From Pseudomonadales bacterium (GTDB lineage Bacteria > Pseudomonadota > Gammaproteobacteria > Pseudomonadales > Pseudohongiellaceae): DNA of 61,578 nucleotides. Position numbers and translations under genes: made by a program. The notes beneath the pieces are model-generated. The model did no database searches. It saw nothing but the letters and a program-made list of their open reading frames with translations, and was not told the origin of the DNA. Of this stretch, positions 34,253 through 42,935 are shown one piece after another (the first letter of the stretch is position 1; each line of letters opens with the position of its first letter). Location: contig JAJDSZ010000031.1 in assembly GCA_022827425.1 (NCBI GenBank), positions 1 to 61,578 on the forward strand, given 5' to 3'.

Positions 34253-36160
34253 ATGCTGGAAAAGACAAGTACAAAAGCGACTCCATCTGAAACTGAATCG
34301 TCTGATGTCTACGCCGGAATATTGGAATCGGAGTCGTCGGTCGACAGGCTCCTGCAGAAAAAGAATACCCTGCTGCGGGCGCTGGATTTGCTTTCGGTGG
34401 AACAGTTCGAGCAAGTCGTCGAAGACGTTCTGAAGGCCCCGCGCGCGGGAGACTTGAAAAGTGCGCGGCAGAGCCTTGACGCTGCCATAGATGCCTGCGA
34501 ATACGTTGAAATCAAAGGAGTTCGCCCCGGGAAAGCCAGCAAGGCGAGCCCCGCGCAATTGAAGCTTCCCATAGTCGAAGAATGTGACCGATACGACAAC
34601 GTTCGATTGCTGGGCGCACTGCTTCGCGTCTGGCGGGCGAGCAAGGCGCGGTTGCGGGAGAAGGTGGAGGATTATCTCAATGAAGCGGGAGTCGCCGCAG
34701 TATCGGTGTCTTTCAAGGAAGGTCAGTATCACGGTCTTTGGCGGCCCGAAGACTGGGAACGGCACATGGCGTCGCTGCTCGAATCCGACGAAGAATCCGG
34801 CGAAACGGACAACTCCGGTTTGGCGACCGCGGAAACCCGCTTGATGCTGAGCCTGGTGTCGGGCGCGTCTCCTGCCCAGCCGGGCGAGTTGTCGGCGGGG
34901 AAGTTCGACGACCCGGTGCTGGCGGGTTTTCTGGCCCGACTCTGGACCTTCAGCCCACAAGATCCCATATGGGATGAAATGGATAGTTTCATCGAGGAAC
35001 TTGGGGTGCTGAACGATATGAAAGGGCGGGAAATGATCGAGTCCCGGATTGTCAGCGGCAAGCAACGGCTGGAAAAACTCGACAGCAACTACCGGGAGTC
35101 GCTTACCTATCTCGAATGCGATCTTGGCCGGATTCGGTCCGCGATCGACGAAAACGTGGAATTGATGCTGTGTACCGGTGACGACTTCTACCCTGAACTG
35201 ATCGAGTCTTTGCGCGAGTACGAATCGGTTCGGCGCCGGGGTGACACCAAGAGTGAGGAAAGCGACCGGGCCGCCAAGCGCGCCCCGCTCGAAGATGAAA
35301 TCGTCAATCTCGTGAAGCAATGGGAGCGCGAAATCGGCAAACGGCAATCGGAATCACAAGAACAAGATGCCGAAACGGCAGATACAAAGGAAGACGCCGC
35401 CGAAGAATCGCCCGGCGCGGAGGAATTACCGGAGGGCGAGGAAATCCTTGCGCTACGCAAGCGGTTGCGGGCCGAGACCTCGAAGCGCGAAGAATTCAAA
35501 TCCAGAATTGAAACGCAAGCCGCCGAACTGCGTAAGCTGCGGCAGTTTGTTCGCAACGTCGAATCGAGAAGCAAGCGACTTTCGGAAGAAAATCTGGAAC
35601 TCAGGGAGTGTTTGGAAGAGGCAACGGAAGCCGAATCGCAAGGTTCTGCCGCGGGGGTGGGAGAAGGCGGGGGCGACTATTTCGTCATGTATCCTCCGCG
35701 ATGGATAGAAAACGTGGAGGACGCCGTGAACCAGGCGGAGCGCACGTTCGAAAACGAGCTCGTTTTTGTCCTGAACACCAAGTTGCAACAGAACAGCGCT
35801 TTTCAAAAACCGGATGAAGTTTTCAAGGCGCTCGCCTGGCTGGCGACGAATTTACGGGTCGCCAAACTCAATCCCGACATCGGTGTCAACTTGCACGAGG
35901 CCTTGGATGAAAGCCTCAAGAAAGCTGTCAGGCCCAACTGGTTTTACACGCCTCGTCAATCGCCAACCGCCACCGGGAAACATCCCGACTCGTACACCAC
36001 CGCGCATGAAGGGACCAGGTACGACTTGCACGAACACATCGGCCGGGGGAAGAGTCACGATGCCAAAGGCACAGTCCGAATCGCGTTTGCCTGGGATGAA
36101 AAAAAGAGGAAGTTGATCGTCGGCTACATCGGCCGCCATCAGCCGACAGGCCGCTCCTGA
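34253..36160 (+). CDS. Large coiled-coil protein of unknown function
   Basis: A 635-residue acidic, Leu/Glu/Arg-rich cytoplasmic protein with no signal peptide. The N-terminal 350 residues are helical. A charged linker (QEQDAETADTKEDAAEESPG) leads into a coiled coil at about residues 396-461 (EEILALRKRLRAE..., LRQFVRNVESRSKRLSEEN). The C-terminal domain (about 477-635) has aromatic motifs YPPRWIENVEDA and NWFYTPRQSP and ends TVRIAFAWDEKKRKLIVGYIG, a strand-rich ending I have seen on large coiled-coil proteins but cannot name. ATG 34253 is the first start with compatible composition. It lies 82 nt before the RlmJ/DUF429 fusion gene, so the two likely act together. Confidence 0.75.
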   Translation: MLEKTSTKATPSETESSDVYAGILESESSVDRLLQKKNTLLRALDLLSVEQFEQVVEDVLKAPRAGDLKSARQSLDAAIDACEYVEIKGVRPGKASKASPAQLKLPIVEECDRYDNVRLLGALLRVWRASKARLREKVEDYLNEAGVAAVSVSFKEGQYHGLWRPEDWERHMASLLESDEESGETDNSGLATAETRLMLSLVSGASPAQPGELSAGKFDDPVLAGFLARLWTFSPQDPIWDEMDSFIEELGVLNDMKGREMIESRIVSGKQRLEKLDSNYRESLTYLECDLGRIRSAIDENVELMLCTGDDFYPELIESLREYESVRRRGDTKSEESDRAAKRAPLEDEIVNLVKQWEREIGKRQSESQEQDAETADTKEDAAEESPGAEELPEGEEILALRKRLRAETSKREEFKSRIETQAAELRKLRQFVRNVESRSKRLSEENLELRECLEEATEAESQGSAAGVGEGGGDYFVMYPPRWIENVEDAVNQAERTFENELVFVLNTKLQQNSAFQKPDEVFKALAWLATNLRVAKLNPDIGVNLHEALDESLKKAVRPNWFYTPRQSPTATGKHPDSYTTAHEGTRYDLHEHIGRGKSHDAKGTVRIAFAWDEKKRKLIVGYIGRHQPTGRS

Positions 36161-36242
36161 ACATGGCGCTCAAGTCGCGCCGGGCCTCCCGCGACTCCCA
36201 TGAACCCCAAGTTTCGAGAGAATCGGAGAGTGTCAAAATACA

Positions 36243-37919
36243 ATGCCCGAATCACGATCTCTGCCTTACGATATGGGAAACGCGGGAGACCTGCTTAAGC
36301 ACGGCGTGTTGGCGGAAATTCTTCGGCATCGTCTGACCGCTCAATCTGACCAGCCAATTCGTTTTTTGGACCTTTTTGGTGGCGAACCGGTCGGTTCCAA
36401 TACGCCTGACGCGATTGTGCGACGGGTCGGCAAGTTGTCGAAATGTGCCCTTCCGGACGGGCAACCCGACATAGTTTCCGGTCGTTACTACGGTAGCGGC
36501 ACGATGGTTCGGAAACTGGGACAAGTCCTCGGCGGACATGTGTCGGTATTCGTTTCTGATTGCGACGAAGGGCGGCGGAAACGGCTTCTGGTAGAGGGGC
36601 TGCAACCGCTGGAGGAGGCATTTCCACGAGTTGGGAGGCCTGGTTACTACGATGCTTACCGGGCCTTGGAATCGATCAGGGGCGAAACGACAGGGTGCGA
36701 CCTGATCTTGTTTGACCCCTTCAACGATTTTCTGAAGCCCGATAGAAGTGGCTTAAATCGAGCGGAAGGCGTTATTCCTGTATTGAGCCATATTGCAAAA
36801 TCTTCTGCGGTCGTGCTGCTTGGCCTGAACAAGGATCCCTTCAATCGTATGGGTAGACGGTTCGATGAACTACTGCAGATCTATTTCGCCGATGCATTCA
36901 TCATGACCTGTCCACCCATCAGAGAAAGCGGAATCGTTGGGGAAAGCAAGTATTACGCAGATGTGGTCTTGGCGGGACCGGAACTTGTCGATTCCCGAGT
37001 TGCGAACTCTAGCCTCTTCCGTCGTCTTGAGCGACTTGCAAATAAGCTTGCAGACGCACTCGAATTGTCCGACCGTGGTCGTATGATGCTATTGCCTCGA
37101 ACTATAGGTTCTTCTCGTAATTCCGCACCAAGCGAAGGCGATGGTGAGATGGCGGCGGGGCGGCAACGAAAGATACTTTCCACCGCGCCCAAACTGTTGG
37201 TATCAAAACCGAATTTGTCGACGTCAGGCCGCTACTTTGCCGGGATTGATGGCTGTAGCGCGGGATGGGTGATGGTCCGGTGCGAAGACAATGGTCGATT
37301 CGAGAAGCCGGAAATTGTTGATACGCTGAATGAAATTCCGCCTACCGATAGCATCCTAATCGATATTCCCATTGGTTTGCCAGACCGAGGGCGACGGAAA
37401 TGTGATTTGTCTGCGCGCAAAGCGCTCGGAGACCCTAGATGCCGTAGCGTGTTCACCGGCGCGCGGCGACCGCTGCTGGATATGGAGAACCGCGAGAGTG
37501 CGCACACTTGGGGTAAGAAACAAGACGGTCTTGGAGTAAGCCAACAATTATGGGCAATTGTTCCAAAGATCCGGGAAGTAGATGCTTGGATTACTCAGAT
37601 GAGGCAGGGCACTCTTCGCGAAGGCCATCCCGAGTTGTCGTTCTGCACGGCAGCGGGACGGCCGATGGAACACAATAAGAAATCGAAGGTCGGTCAGGAC
37701 GAACGCCTGAATGCACTGGCCGGCTTCATTGATCGGGAAATGGTTTGTGAATGGTTGATTCAAACTCAGGGCGACTCTAGGTGGGCGGCAGACGACATCC
37801 TCGATGCTTTGGCTCTTTGCTGGTCAGCAAAGCGCCTGCTATTGGGCAGTCACGGCACACTTCCGACGGGCGACGTCCCCAAGGATCGCCGCGGCTTGTC
37901 TATGGAAATGGTGTTTTGA
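36243..37919 (+). CDS. Fusion of RlmJ-like domain and DUF429 (RNase H-like) domain
   Basis: A 558-residue protein. Residues 8-270 resemble the RlmJ/TcmP-like methyltransferase group: YDMGNAGDLLKHGVLAEIL (9-27; compare the GNHADVLKH start of RlmJ), RFLDLFGGEP in place of the SAM motif, and DLILFDPFNDF (153-163) where RlmJ has DPPY. Residues 330-535 are a DUF429 RNase H-like nuclease domain: YFAGIDGCSAGW (D336), ILIDIPIGLPD (D374), HPELSF (E464) and DDILDALALCWSAKR (D517, D518, D521). Probably cytoplasmic and acting on nucleic acid. It is paired with the coiled-coil gene upstream. Function unknown; defence or RNA modification/cleavage is a hypothesis. Confidence 0.78.
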   Translation: MPESRSLPYDMGNAGDLLKHGVLAEILRHRLTAQSDQPIRFLDLFGGEPVGSNTPDAIVRRVGKLSKCALPDGQPDIVSGRYYGSGTMVRKLGQVLGGHVSVFVSDCDEGRRKRLLVEGLQPLEEAFPRVGRPGYYDAYRALESIRGETTGCDLILFDPFNDFLKPDRSGLNRAEGVIPVLSHIAKSSAVVLLGLNKDPFNRMGRRFDELLQIYFADAFIMTCPPIRESGIVGESKYYADVVLAGPELVDSRVANSSLFRRLERLANKLADALELSDRGRMMLLPRTIGSSRNSAPSEGDGEMAAGRQRKILSTAPKLLVSKPNLSTSGRYFAGIDGCSAGWVMVRCEDNGRFEKPEIVDTLNEIPPTDSILIDIPIGLPDRGRRKCDLSARKALGDPRCRSVFTGARRPLLDMENRESAHTWGKKQDGLGVSQQLWAIVPKIREVDAWITQMRQGTLREGHPELSFCTAAGRPMEHNKKSKVGQDERLNALAGFIDREMVCEWLIQTQGDSRWAADDILDALALCWSAKRLLLGSHGTLPTGDVPKDRRGLSMEMVF

Positions 37920-38045
37920 TTAATTGTGTCCATGAGGTAAGGCTTTTCGTATGCCGGCTTTGCATGATGAGTCGCGCTCGGCCACCGTTCATGTGGCAAC
38001 CAGTTGCAGTCACCCCAAGTCTGTGCAACTCACGGGTGTTAGCAC

Positions 38046-39059
38046 TCAGGGCGCGACTTCCATGCCATCCCGACCGACGACGATGGGGCCGTCGAAGTAG
38101 TCGCTCATACCCTGGATGAACAGCGCTTCGGCGGCTTCCGTTGGGGCGATCGACGGGAACAGATGGGTCAGCGCCAGTTTCTTCACGCCGGCCTCCTGGG
38201 CCATTCGCGCCAGGGCCAGGGTTTCGGCGTGGTACTCCATGCCTTCCTCGATCATTTCGAGTTGCCGAGTATTGCCGACGGCCCTGGCAAGGGCGATGGG
38301 TGTGTTGAACATGGCCGCGTTTTCGGCCTCGCTGATGAGCAGGTCGGCGCCGGCGGCGCCTTCGGCGTAGGCGGGGCAGACCCGGGTGTCGCCGGAGACC
38401 ACGAGCACCTCGCCGCGAAACTCGAACCGGTAGCCCACCGCGGGCTCGACGGGCTCATGGCAGACGGGAAACATCGTTACCCGCAGGCCGTCTTCCTCGA
38501 GCACCACGCCCGGTTCGTGTTCGGTGACCCGTGGATTCATGGCGGCGGCGGCGAACTTGTCGCCATGATGGACTATGCGGTATTCGAGATCGAGCCGGTA
38601 CGCGGCAAGCAGACCGGTCACCACTTCGATCGCGCCCTCGGGGCCGCGGACCGGGATGCGGCGATCGATGCCGCCAATGCCGAAATCGAGCAGGATTTCT
38701 CCGAGCCCGATGAAGTGGTCGGAGTGGTAGTGGGTGTAGAATACGCCATCGACTTCGTCGATTCCCGCCTGGTCCAGCGGCAGGATGCAATTGCGGCCGG
38801 TGTCCACGAGAAACACCCGGTCGCCGGCGATTACGGCGGTGCAGGCAGTCTGTCGGTCCGGATTCGGCAGCGGCACGCCGGTGCCAAGCAGAATCGCCGA
38901 CAGGCCCGCATCGGGGTCGAACTCCCGCGCCCCGGGTTGGGCGAAGGCATGGCTCCACGCAGTGAGAAGAAGCAGTCCGAGCGCCAGGGCGAACGCCCTG
39001 GAGGGCCATGCCAGCGCGGCTGCGGATAATGGGTATCCAGTTTTTTCAGTTTCTTTCAT
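38046..39059 (-). CDS. Exported MBL-fold metallo-hydrolase (RNase Z/arylsulfatase-like)
   Basis: A 337-residue protein with N-terminal signal (AFALALGLLLLTAWSHAFA). The metallo-beta-lactamase motif THYHSDH occurs at 109-115, preceded by LLGTGVPLPNPDRQTACTAV and VDTGRN; further metal ligands are in VVSGDTR and LTHLFPS. This matches the RNase Z-like branch that includes alkylsulfatase-like exported enzymes. The substrate is unknown. It is 19 nt downstream of the monooxygenase gene and may be cotranscribed. Confidence 0.82.
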   Translation of the reverse strand: MKETEKTGYPLSAAALAWPSRAFALALGLLLLTAWSHAFAQPGAREFDPDAGLSAILLGTGVPLPNPDRQTACTAVIAGDRVFLVDTGRNCILPLDQAGIDEVDGVFYTHYHSDHFIGLGEILLDFGIGGIDRRIPVRGPEGAIEVVTGLLAAYRLDLEYRIVHHGDKFAAAAMNPRVTEHEPGVVLEEDGLRVTMFPVCHEPVEPAVGYRFEFRGEVLVVSGDTRVCPAYAEGAAGADLLISEAENAAMFNTPIALARAVGNTRQLEMIEEGMEYHAETLALARMAQEAGVKKLALTHLFPSIAPTEAAEALFIQGMSDYFDGPIVVGRDGMEVAP

Positions 39060-39078
39060 AGGAATTCCACGAAGTTTC

Positions 39079-40551
39079 TTAACTTAACCGCAGGGCGCCG
39101 TCTTCGATCGGCGATCGTTCGATGAGCTTGCGGTCGAGCAGGTAGTCCTGGGTGTTGCGCCAGGGGGCGCGGATTTTCTGCCGGGGGAAAAGATGCATCG
39201 CGCGTTGCATGTATCCCGGGTTGAAGTCGTCGATCCATTGCAGTTCCGGCAGGCCCTTCTCGTTCTCGTCAAGGACCGGCACGCACTGCCTCGCTCCCCT
39301 GGCGTCCATGGTCTTGAGCAGCTTGCAGACGTAGCGCGAATTGAGGTCTGCGCGCAAGGTCCAGGAAGCGTTCACATAGCCGAAAGTATAGGCCAGATTC
39401 GGCACCCCGGACAGCATCATGCCGTGATAGTTGAAAGTCGCGCCCGGGTCGATTTCCTCGCCGTCCCGGAACAGTTTCACGCCGCCGAACATTTGCAGGT
39501 TGAGGCCGGTGGCGGTGACCAGGATATCGGCCTCCACCCTTTGGCCGTCCGCCATCCGCACGCCGGTTTCGTCAATTTCCTCAATGGCGCCGGTGACCAT
39601 ATCGGCCTTGCCGTCGCGAATCGCGAGGAACAGGTCGTTGTCCGGCACGAGGCAGACCCGCTGGGTCCAGGGCTCGTAGGAGGGCGTGAAATGCTTCTCC
39701 ACGTCGTAATCCTCGCCGAGCACCTTGCGCACGCGCTTGAGCAGATAATCCTTGACCGCCTCGGGCTTGTTGCGCGAGCGCCGGTACAGCAGATCCTGCA
39801 TGCGCACAAAGCGCCAGCGGTTCACCGCGCTGGCCCAGCGCGCCGGCAGCAGCGCATTGACGAGGCCCGCGAGAAAATCCCTGCCCGGACGGGAAACGAT
39901 ATAGCTCGGCGAGCGCTGGATCATGGTGACCCCGGCGGCTTTCTCCGCCAGCGCGGGAATCATGGTGACCGCGGTGGCGCCGCTGCCGATGACCGCCATG
40001 CGCTTGCCGGTGAAATCGAGCCCTTCGGGCCAGTGCTGGGGATGCGCCACCGTGCCGGTGAAGTTGTCGAGACCGGGCAACTCCGGCGTATAGCCTTCGT
40101 CGTAGCGGAAATAGCCGCAGCACATGAACAGGAATCGCGCCTGCATCCGCGACTCGCGGCCTTCGGCGTCCACCAGGGTGGCGGTCCAGCTTGCGCTTGC
40201 GCTGTCCCAGGCGCATGACAGGACCTTGCAGCCGAAGCGGATGCGCTCGCGGATGCCGAACTCGTCCACGGTCTCCCGCAGGTAATCGCGGATGTGTTCG
40301 GCTTCGGAGATGATTTTGGGATTGGTCCAGGGCTTGAACCGGAAGCCGAAGGTGTACATGTCGCTGTCCGAGCGAATCCCCGGAAAGCGGAACAGGTCCC
40401 AGGTGCCGCCGATGTCTTCCCGGGCTTCCAGAATCGAAAACCGCTTGCCGGGGCACTCTCTGCTCAGGTGGCAGGCCGCGCTGATGCCGGAGATTCCGGC
40501 GCCGACAATGAGGACATCGAGCAAGGGAGAATGAGGCGCAGCCGCGTTCAT
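39079..40551 (-). CDS. Flavin-containing / Baeyer-Villiger-type monooxygenase
   Basis: A 490-residue protein. The FAD Rossmann motif is GAGISG (residues 18-23), followed by REDIGGTWDLFRFPGIRSDSDMYTFGF. The Baeyer-Villiger fingerprint FxGxxxHxxxW is present as FTGTVAHPQHW (164-174), and the NADPH motif VIGSGATA follows. Close relatives oxidise ketones or aldehydes; the substrate here is not known. ATG 40551 is preferred over an ATG six codons upstream. Confidence 0.88.
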   Translation of the reverse strand: MNAAAPHSPLLDVLIVGAGISGISAACHLSRECPGKRFSILEAREDIGGTWDLFRFPGIRSDSDMYTFGFRFKPWTNPKIISEAEHIRDYLRETVDEFGIRERIRFGCKVLSCAWDSASASWTATLVDAEGRESRMQARFLFMCCGYFRYDEGYTPELPGLDNFTGTVAHPQHWPEGLDFTGKRMAVIGSGATAVTMIPALAEKAAGVTMIQRSPSYIVSRPGRDFLAGLVNALLPARWASAVNRWRFVRMQDLLYRRSRNKPEAVKDYLLKRVRKVLGEDYDVEKHFTPSYEPWTQRVCLVPDNDLFLAIRDGKADMVTGAIEEIDETGVRMADGQRVEADILVTATGLNLQMFGGVKLFRDGEEIDPGATFNYHGMMLSGVPNLAYTFGYVNASWTLRADLNSRYVCKLLKTMDARGARQCVPVLDENEKGLPELQWIDDFNPGYMQRAMHLFPRQKIRAPWRNTQDYLLDRKLIERSPIEDGALRLS

Positions 40552-40659
40552 GGGCAATCCCCGATCCAATCGAGTGGGGCATGATAGCAGAAGCGCGCGA
40601 GGATCATTTCCTCCTTCTTCGATTGCCAGCCGTTCGGGGGTCCCGGTGTCGTCAATGAA

Positions 40660-41073
40660 TCAGGCAGTGGTTGAAAACAACAGGGATACGTCCGTCAGCG
40701 ACGACATCTTCCGGTCCAGGGTAAGTACTTCCACGCCCGCCGTCCCGTAATCCAGGGCAATCAGGCGGTCGAACAATCCTGGTCCTCCGGTAACGGCGAG
40801 CGCATCCAGTACCGGCTTGCCGTGCAACGGCGCCACCAGACCACTTTGCATCACCTGGGAAAGGGCCGTTCTGGCCTCCTTCTTGCCAACCCCGTAATGG
40901 TGTCGCACGGCGACATAGGCTTCTCCAATAACCTGATTCGAAGCCAGAATTTCCACATTCTCGGACTCTACCAGGCTTCGCAGTTCGGCCACACAGCGCT
41001 GGAACTCTTTTTCCGGTTCCGCCACGAGCAGCCGGACCAGAATCGACGTGTCAATCCCGCAGCGTCGACGCAC
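40660..41073 (-). CDS. PIN-domain toxin, VapC-like
   Basis: A 137-residue PIN ribonuclease. The acidic residues are all present: D8 (GIDTSILVRLL), E51 (NQVIGEAYVAV), D102 (GLFDRLIALDY) and D120 (LTLDRKM). It overlaps the upstream AbrB-type antitoxin by 23 nt, the usual toxin-antitoxin arrangement. Unlike the PIN gene at 1783-2224 it has no lesions, so the pair should be functional. Confidence 0.85.
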   Translation of the reverse strand: MRRRCGIDTSILVRLLVAEPEKEFQRCVAELRSLVESENVEILASNQVIGEAYVAVRHHYGVGKKEARTALSQVMQSGLVAPLHGKPVLDALAVTGGPGLFDRLIALDYGTAGVEVLTLDRKMSSLTDVSLLFSTTA

Positions 41074-41296
41074 CGGCCCGCTCCCGGACCTGCTCCAGGT
41101 CGAACGTGCCCCGGCCCCGTTTCAGCTTGTCGCGCAGCCCCCCGAGCATCGATTCATCCACCCGCACAGGCCGCAACATATAGCCGTCGCTCCCTTCCCG
41201 CAGTTCCAGCCGATCCCCCGGACTGACACCCAGCGCATCCAGCACCCGAGCTGGAAACGTCACCTGTCTCTTTGCCGTTATCTTCACTAGCATCAT
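41051..41296 (-). CDS. AbrB/SpoVT-type antitoxin
   Basis: An 81-residue swapped-hairpin DNA-binding protein: VKITAKRQVTFPARVLDALGVSPGDRLELRE, then a basic, probably flexible toxin-binding tail (KLKRGRGTFDLEQVRERAG). The two first codons are both ATG (41296 and 41293), just after AAGGAA. It is the first gene of the pair with the PIN toxin and should autoregulate it. Confidence 0.85.
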   Translation of the reverse strand: MMLVKITAKRQVTFPARVLDALGVSPGDRLELREGSDGYMLRPVRVDESMLGGLRDKLKRGRGTFDLEQVRERAGASTLRD

Positions 41297-41373
41297 TATT
41301 TCCTTACCAAAAAATCAAAAATGTAAGGCAATGCCGACAAGCATAAGCCCACTCTCACTTGAAGTCCAGCATT

Positions 41374-41389
41374 AGGAGCCTGCGCCGCA
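41374..41389 (+). repeat. Partial family B repeat at a gene-fragment boundary
   Basis: AGGAGCCTGCGCCG matches one arm of the family B inverted repeats. The second arm is absent. The similarity of the following sequence to a monooxygenase begins immediately after it. Confidence 0.5.
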
Positions 41390-41390
41390 A

Positions 41391-41745
41391 TACATTCCGC
41401 CCACCGGCGTGGTCGATTACCTGAACGTGGTCGCCGACATTCCGATCGAGGAAGACGTCTGGATACAGGGCTCGGAAATCTCCCCCGGCGATTACGCGGT
41501 CTTGCATCACGTCATTACCCGCGTCGTGCAGCCTGAAGTCGCCGCGGAAACCGTGCGTCCGGACGAGGGCGACGATGAATTCGCCGGCCTCGAAGACAGC
41601 GACGTGCCGATGGCGGGGCTGACCGGCTATGTGCCGGGCCGGCCGCCGGTGCTTGAGCCCAATCGCGGCGGCATGCTGCGGGCCGGCTCGAAAGTCGCCT
41701 TCCAGTTGCATTACACGACCTCCGGCCGCGAGGTGTTCGACCAGG
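41391..41745 (+). pseudogene. Fragment of a copper type II ascorbate-dependent monooxygenase-like gene
   Basis: The frame YIPPTGVVDYLNVVADIPI ... GSEISPGDYAVLHHVI ... LTGYVPGRPPVLEP ... GSKVAFQLHYTTSGREVFDQ matches the central part of exported proteins annotated as ascorbate-dependent monooxygenases, including the HH and HxH copper-ligand stretches. No start codon, signal peptide or 5' half exists, and similarity ends near 41745, where unrelated residues run into a terminator. The left edge coincides with a partial family B repeat. Confidence 0.6.
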
Positions 41746-41760
41746 CTCAACCTTCACAAT

Positions 41761-41790
41761 CGCGGGCGGCTGATCATTCAGCCGCCCGCG
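41761..41790 (+). terminator. Perfect palindromic terminator
   Basis: Thirteen-bp arms CGCGGGCGGCTGA and TCAGCCGCCCGCG around TCAT, followed by TTTCGTTT. It insulates the AbiE-like operon from the gene fragment on its left. Confidence 0.75.
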
Positions 41791-41809
41791 TTTCGTTTGC
41801 TTCTCTGAA

Positions 41810-41845
41810 TTGCAATTTTCACTAAATCTGCTATTTTCATTTAAT
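41810..41845 (+). promoter_or_regulatory. AbiE-like operon promoter with two direct repeats
   Basis: TTGCAA (41810-41815) and TATTTT (41832-41837) form a plausible promoter with a 16-nt spacer. ATTTTCACTAAAT (41815-41827) and ATTTTCATTTAAT (41833-41845) are direct repeats offset by 18 nt that cover it. This is where AbiEi-type antitoxins are known to bind and repress. Confidence 0.5.
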
Positions 41846-41846
41846 T

Positions 41847-42935
41847 ATGAAAACGTTAGAAATAGTGAAAAATTCTGTGGGCGCGGCTCGCGACCTGCTA
41901 GGCGGGGTACCGCACGTAACTATCGAGTCGGTCAAATGCGAACCAAATCCCGATTACCGATGCGATGCGGTGATTGGCTTTACTCACAAGAGCAAGGCCC
42001 TTGCGCTCGTCGTCGTAGTAAAGGCGAATGGGGCTCCGCGATTCGTTCGTTCCGCTGTCTTGCAACTCGAATCCGGCATGGCGCGTCTGAAGCGATCCGG
42101 CAAGGCGGACGCCAAGCCGCGTCTGATTCCGATGATTGTCAGCCCCTACCTTTCACCGGAATCTCGCGCCATTTGCGACGACCACAAATTCGCTTATCTC
42201 GATCTCTTTGGAAACGCGAAGCTCGCTTTTGACGCTGTATATGTCGAGCGTGCAGTAGCGCAGCGGCCTGTCTCGGAGACCCGTGCGCTTCGTTCGTTCT
42301 TCACCCCAAGGGCTGCGGCAATACTGCGTGTCTTGCTGCGAGACCTGGATCGGTCATGGCGAGTTGCGGATTTGGCGGCGCAGGCCAATGCGAGCTTCGG
42401 TCATGTGAGCAACGTTCGCAAGGCTCTGCTGGATCGCGAATGGCTGGAAGTCCGTGATGACGGCATCGCTCTCGTTCAGCCCGATGTCCTGCTCAAAACC
42501 TGGCGCGAGAACTATCGCAGCCCTGTTGGCAAGACCATCGAAGGATACACCCATCTCCACGGCAAGGAGCTTGAAGAACGATTGCGAGTGCGGCTCAATT
42601 CAAGCTCCGACCGCCCCCGTGCGATATACTCGCTGCACTCAGCGGCGCATTGGCTGGCGCCCTTCGGTCGAACCGCCACCCATTCGTTTTATGTTGACGA
42701 ATCCGGTGCAGATGCCGTGAAAGAAGCGATTGAGCTTACGCACGCGGCGAGGGGTGCGAATGTGGTGCTGCAAGTACTTTCCGACGAGAGCCTGTTTGAA
42801 GACGCCAGCGAACCGGCGCCGGGCGTGTTTTGCACCAGCCCTATCGTGACTTACCTCGATCTCTGGAATGGAAATGAACGTGACCGGGAAGCAGCCGATC
42901 ATCTGGCGGGCGAGTTCTTCTCATGGCTGAAATAG
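41847..42935 (+). CDS. AbiEi-family antitoxin of a type IV toxin-antitoxin pair
   Basis: A 362-residue cytoplasmic protein. The middle holds a winged-helix region (FFTPRAAAILRVLLRDLDRSWRVADLAAQANASFGHVSNVRKALLDREWL) like that used by AbiEi antitoxins for DNA binding. The N-terminal third (RLIPMIVSPYLSPESRAICDDHKFAYLDLFGN) matches longer AbiEi relatives that carry an extra domain. It overlaps the nucleotidyltransferase-like gene by 13 nt. Direct repeats in the promoter suggest autoregulation. Known AbiE systems cause abortive infection against phage. Confidence 0.75.
   Translation: MKTLEIVKNSVGAARDLLGGVPHVTIESVKCEPNPDYRCDAVIGFTHKSKALALVVVVKANGAPRFVRSAVLQLESGMARLKRSGKADAKPRLIPMIVSPYLSPESRAICDDHKFAYLDLFGNAKLAFDAVYVERAVAQRPVSETRALRSFFTPRAAAILRVLLRDLDRSWRVADLAAQANASFGHVSNVRKALLDREWLEVRDDGIALVQPDVLLKTWRENYRSPVGKTIEGYTHLHGKELEERLRVRLNSSSDRPRAIYSLHSAAHWLAPFGRTATHSFYVDESGADAVKEAIELTHAARGANVVLQVLSDESLFEDASEPAPGVFCTSPIVTYLDLWNGNERDREAADHLAGEFFSWLK

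Noticed and set aside
34012..34254. Minus-strand 80-codon ORF upstream of brnA
   Set aside because: No similarity to BrnT in this frame, and it overlaps the likely promoter region and the start of the convergently placed coiled-coil gene.
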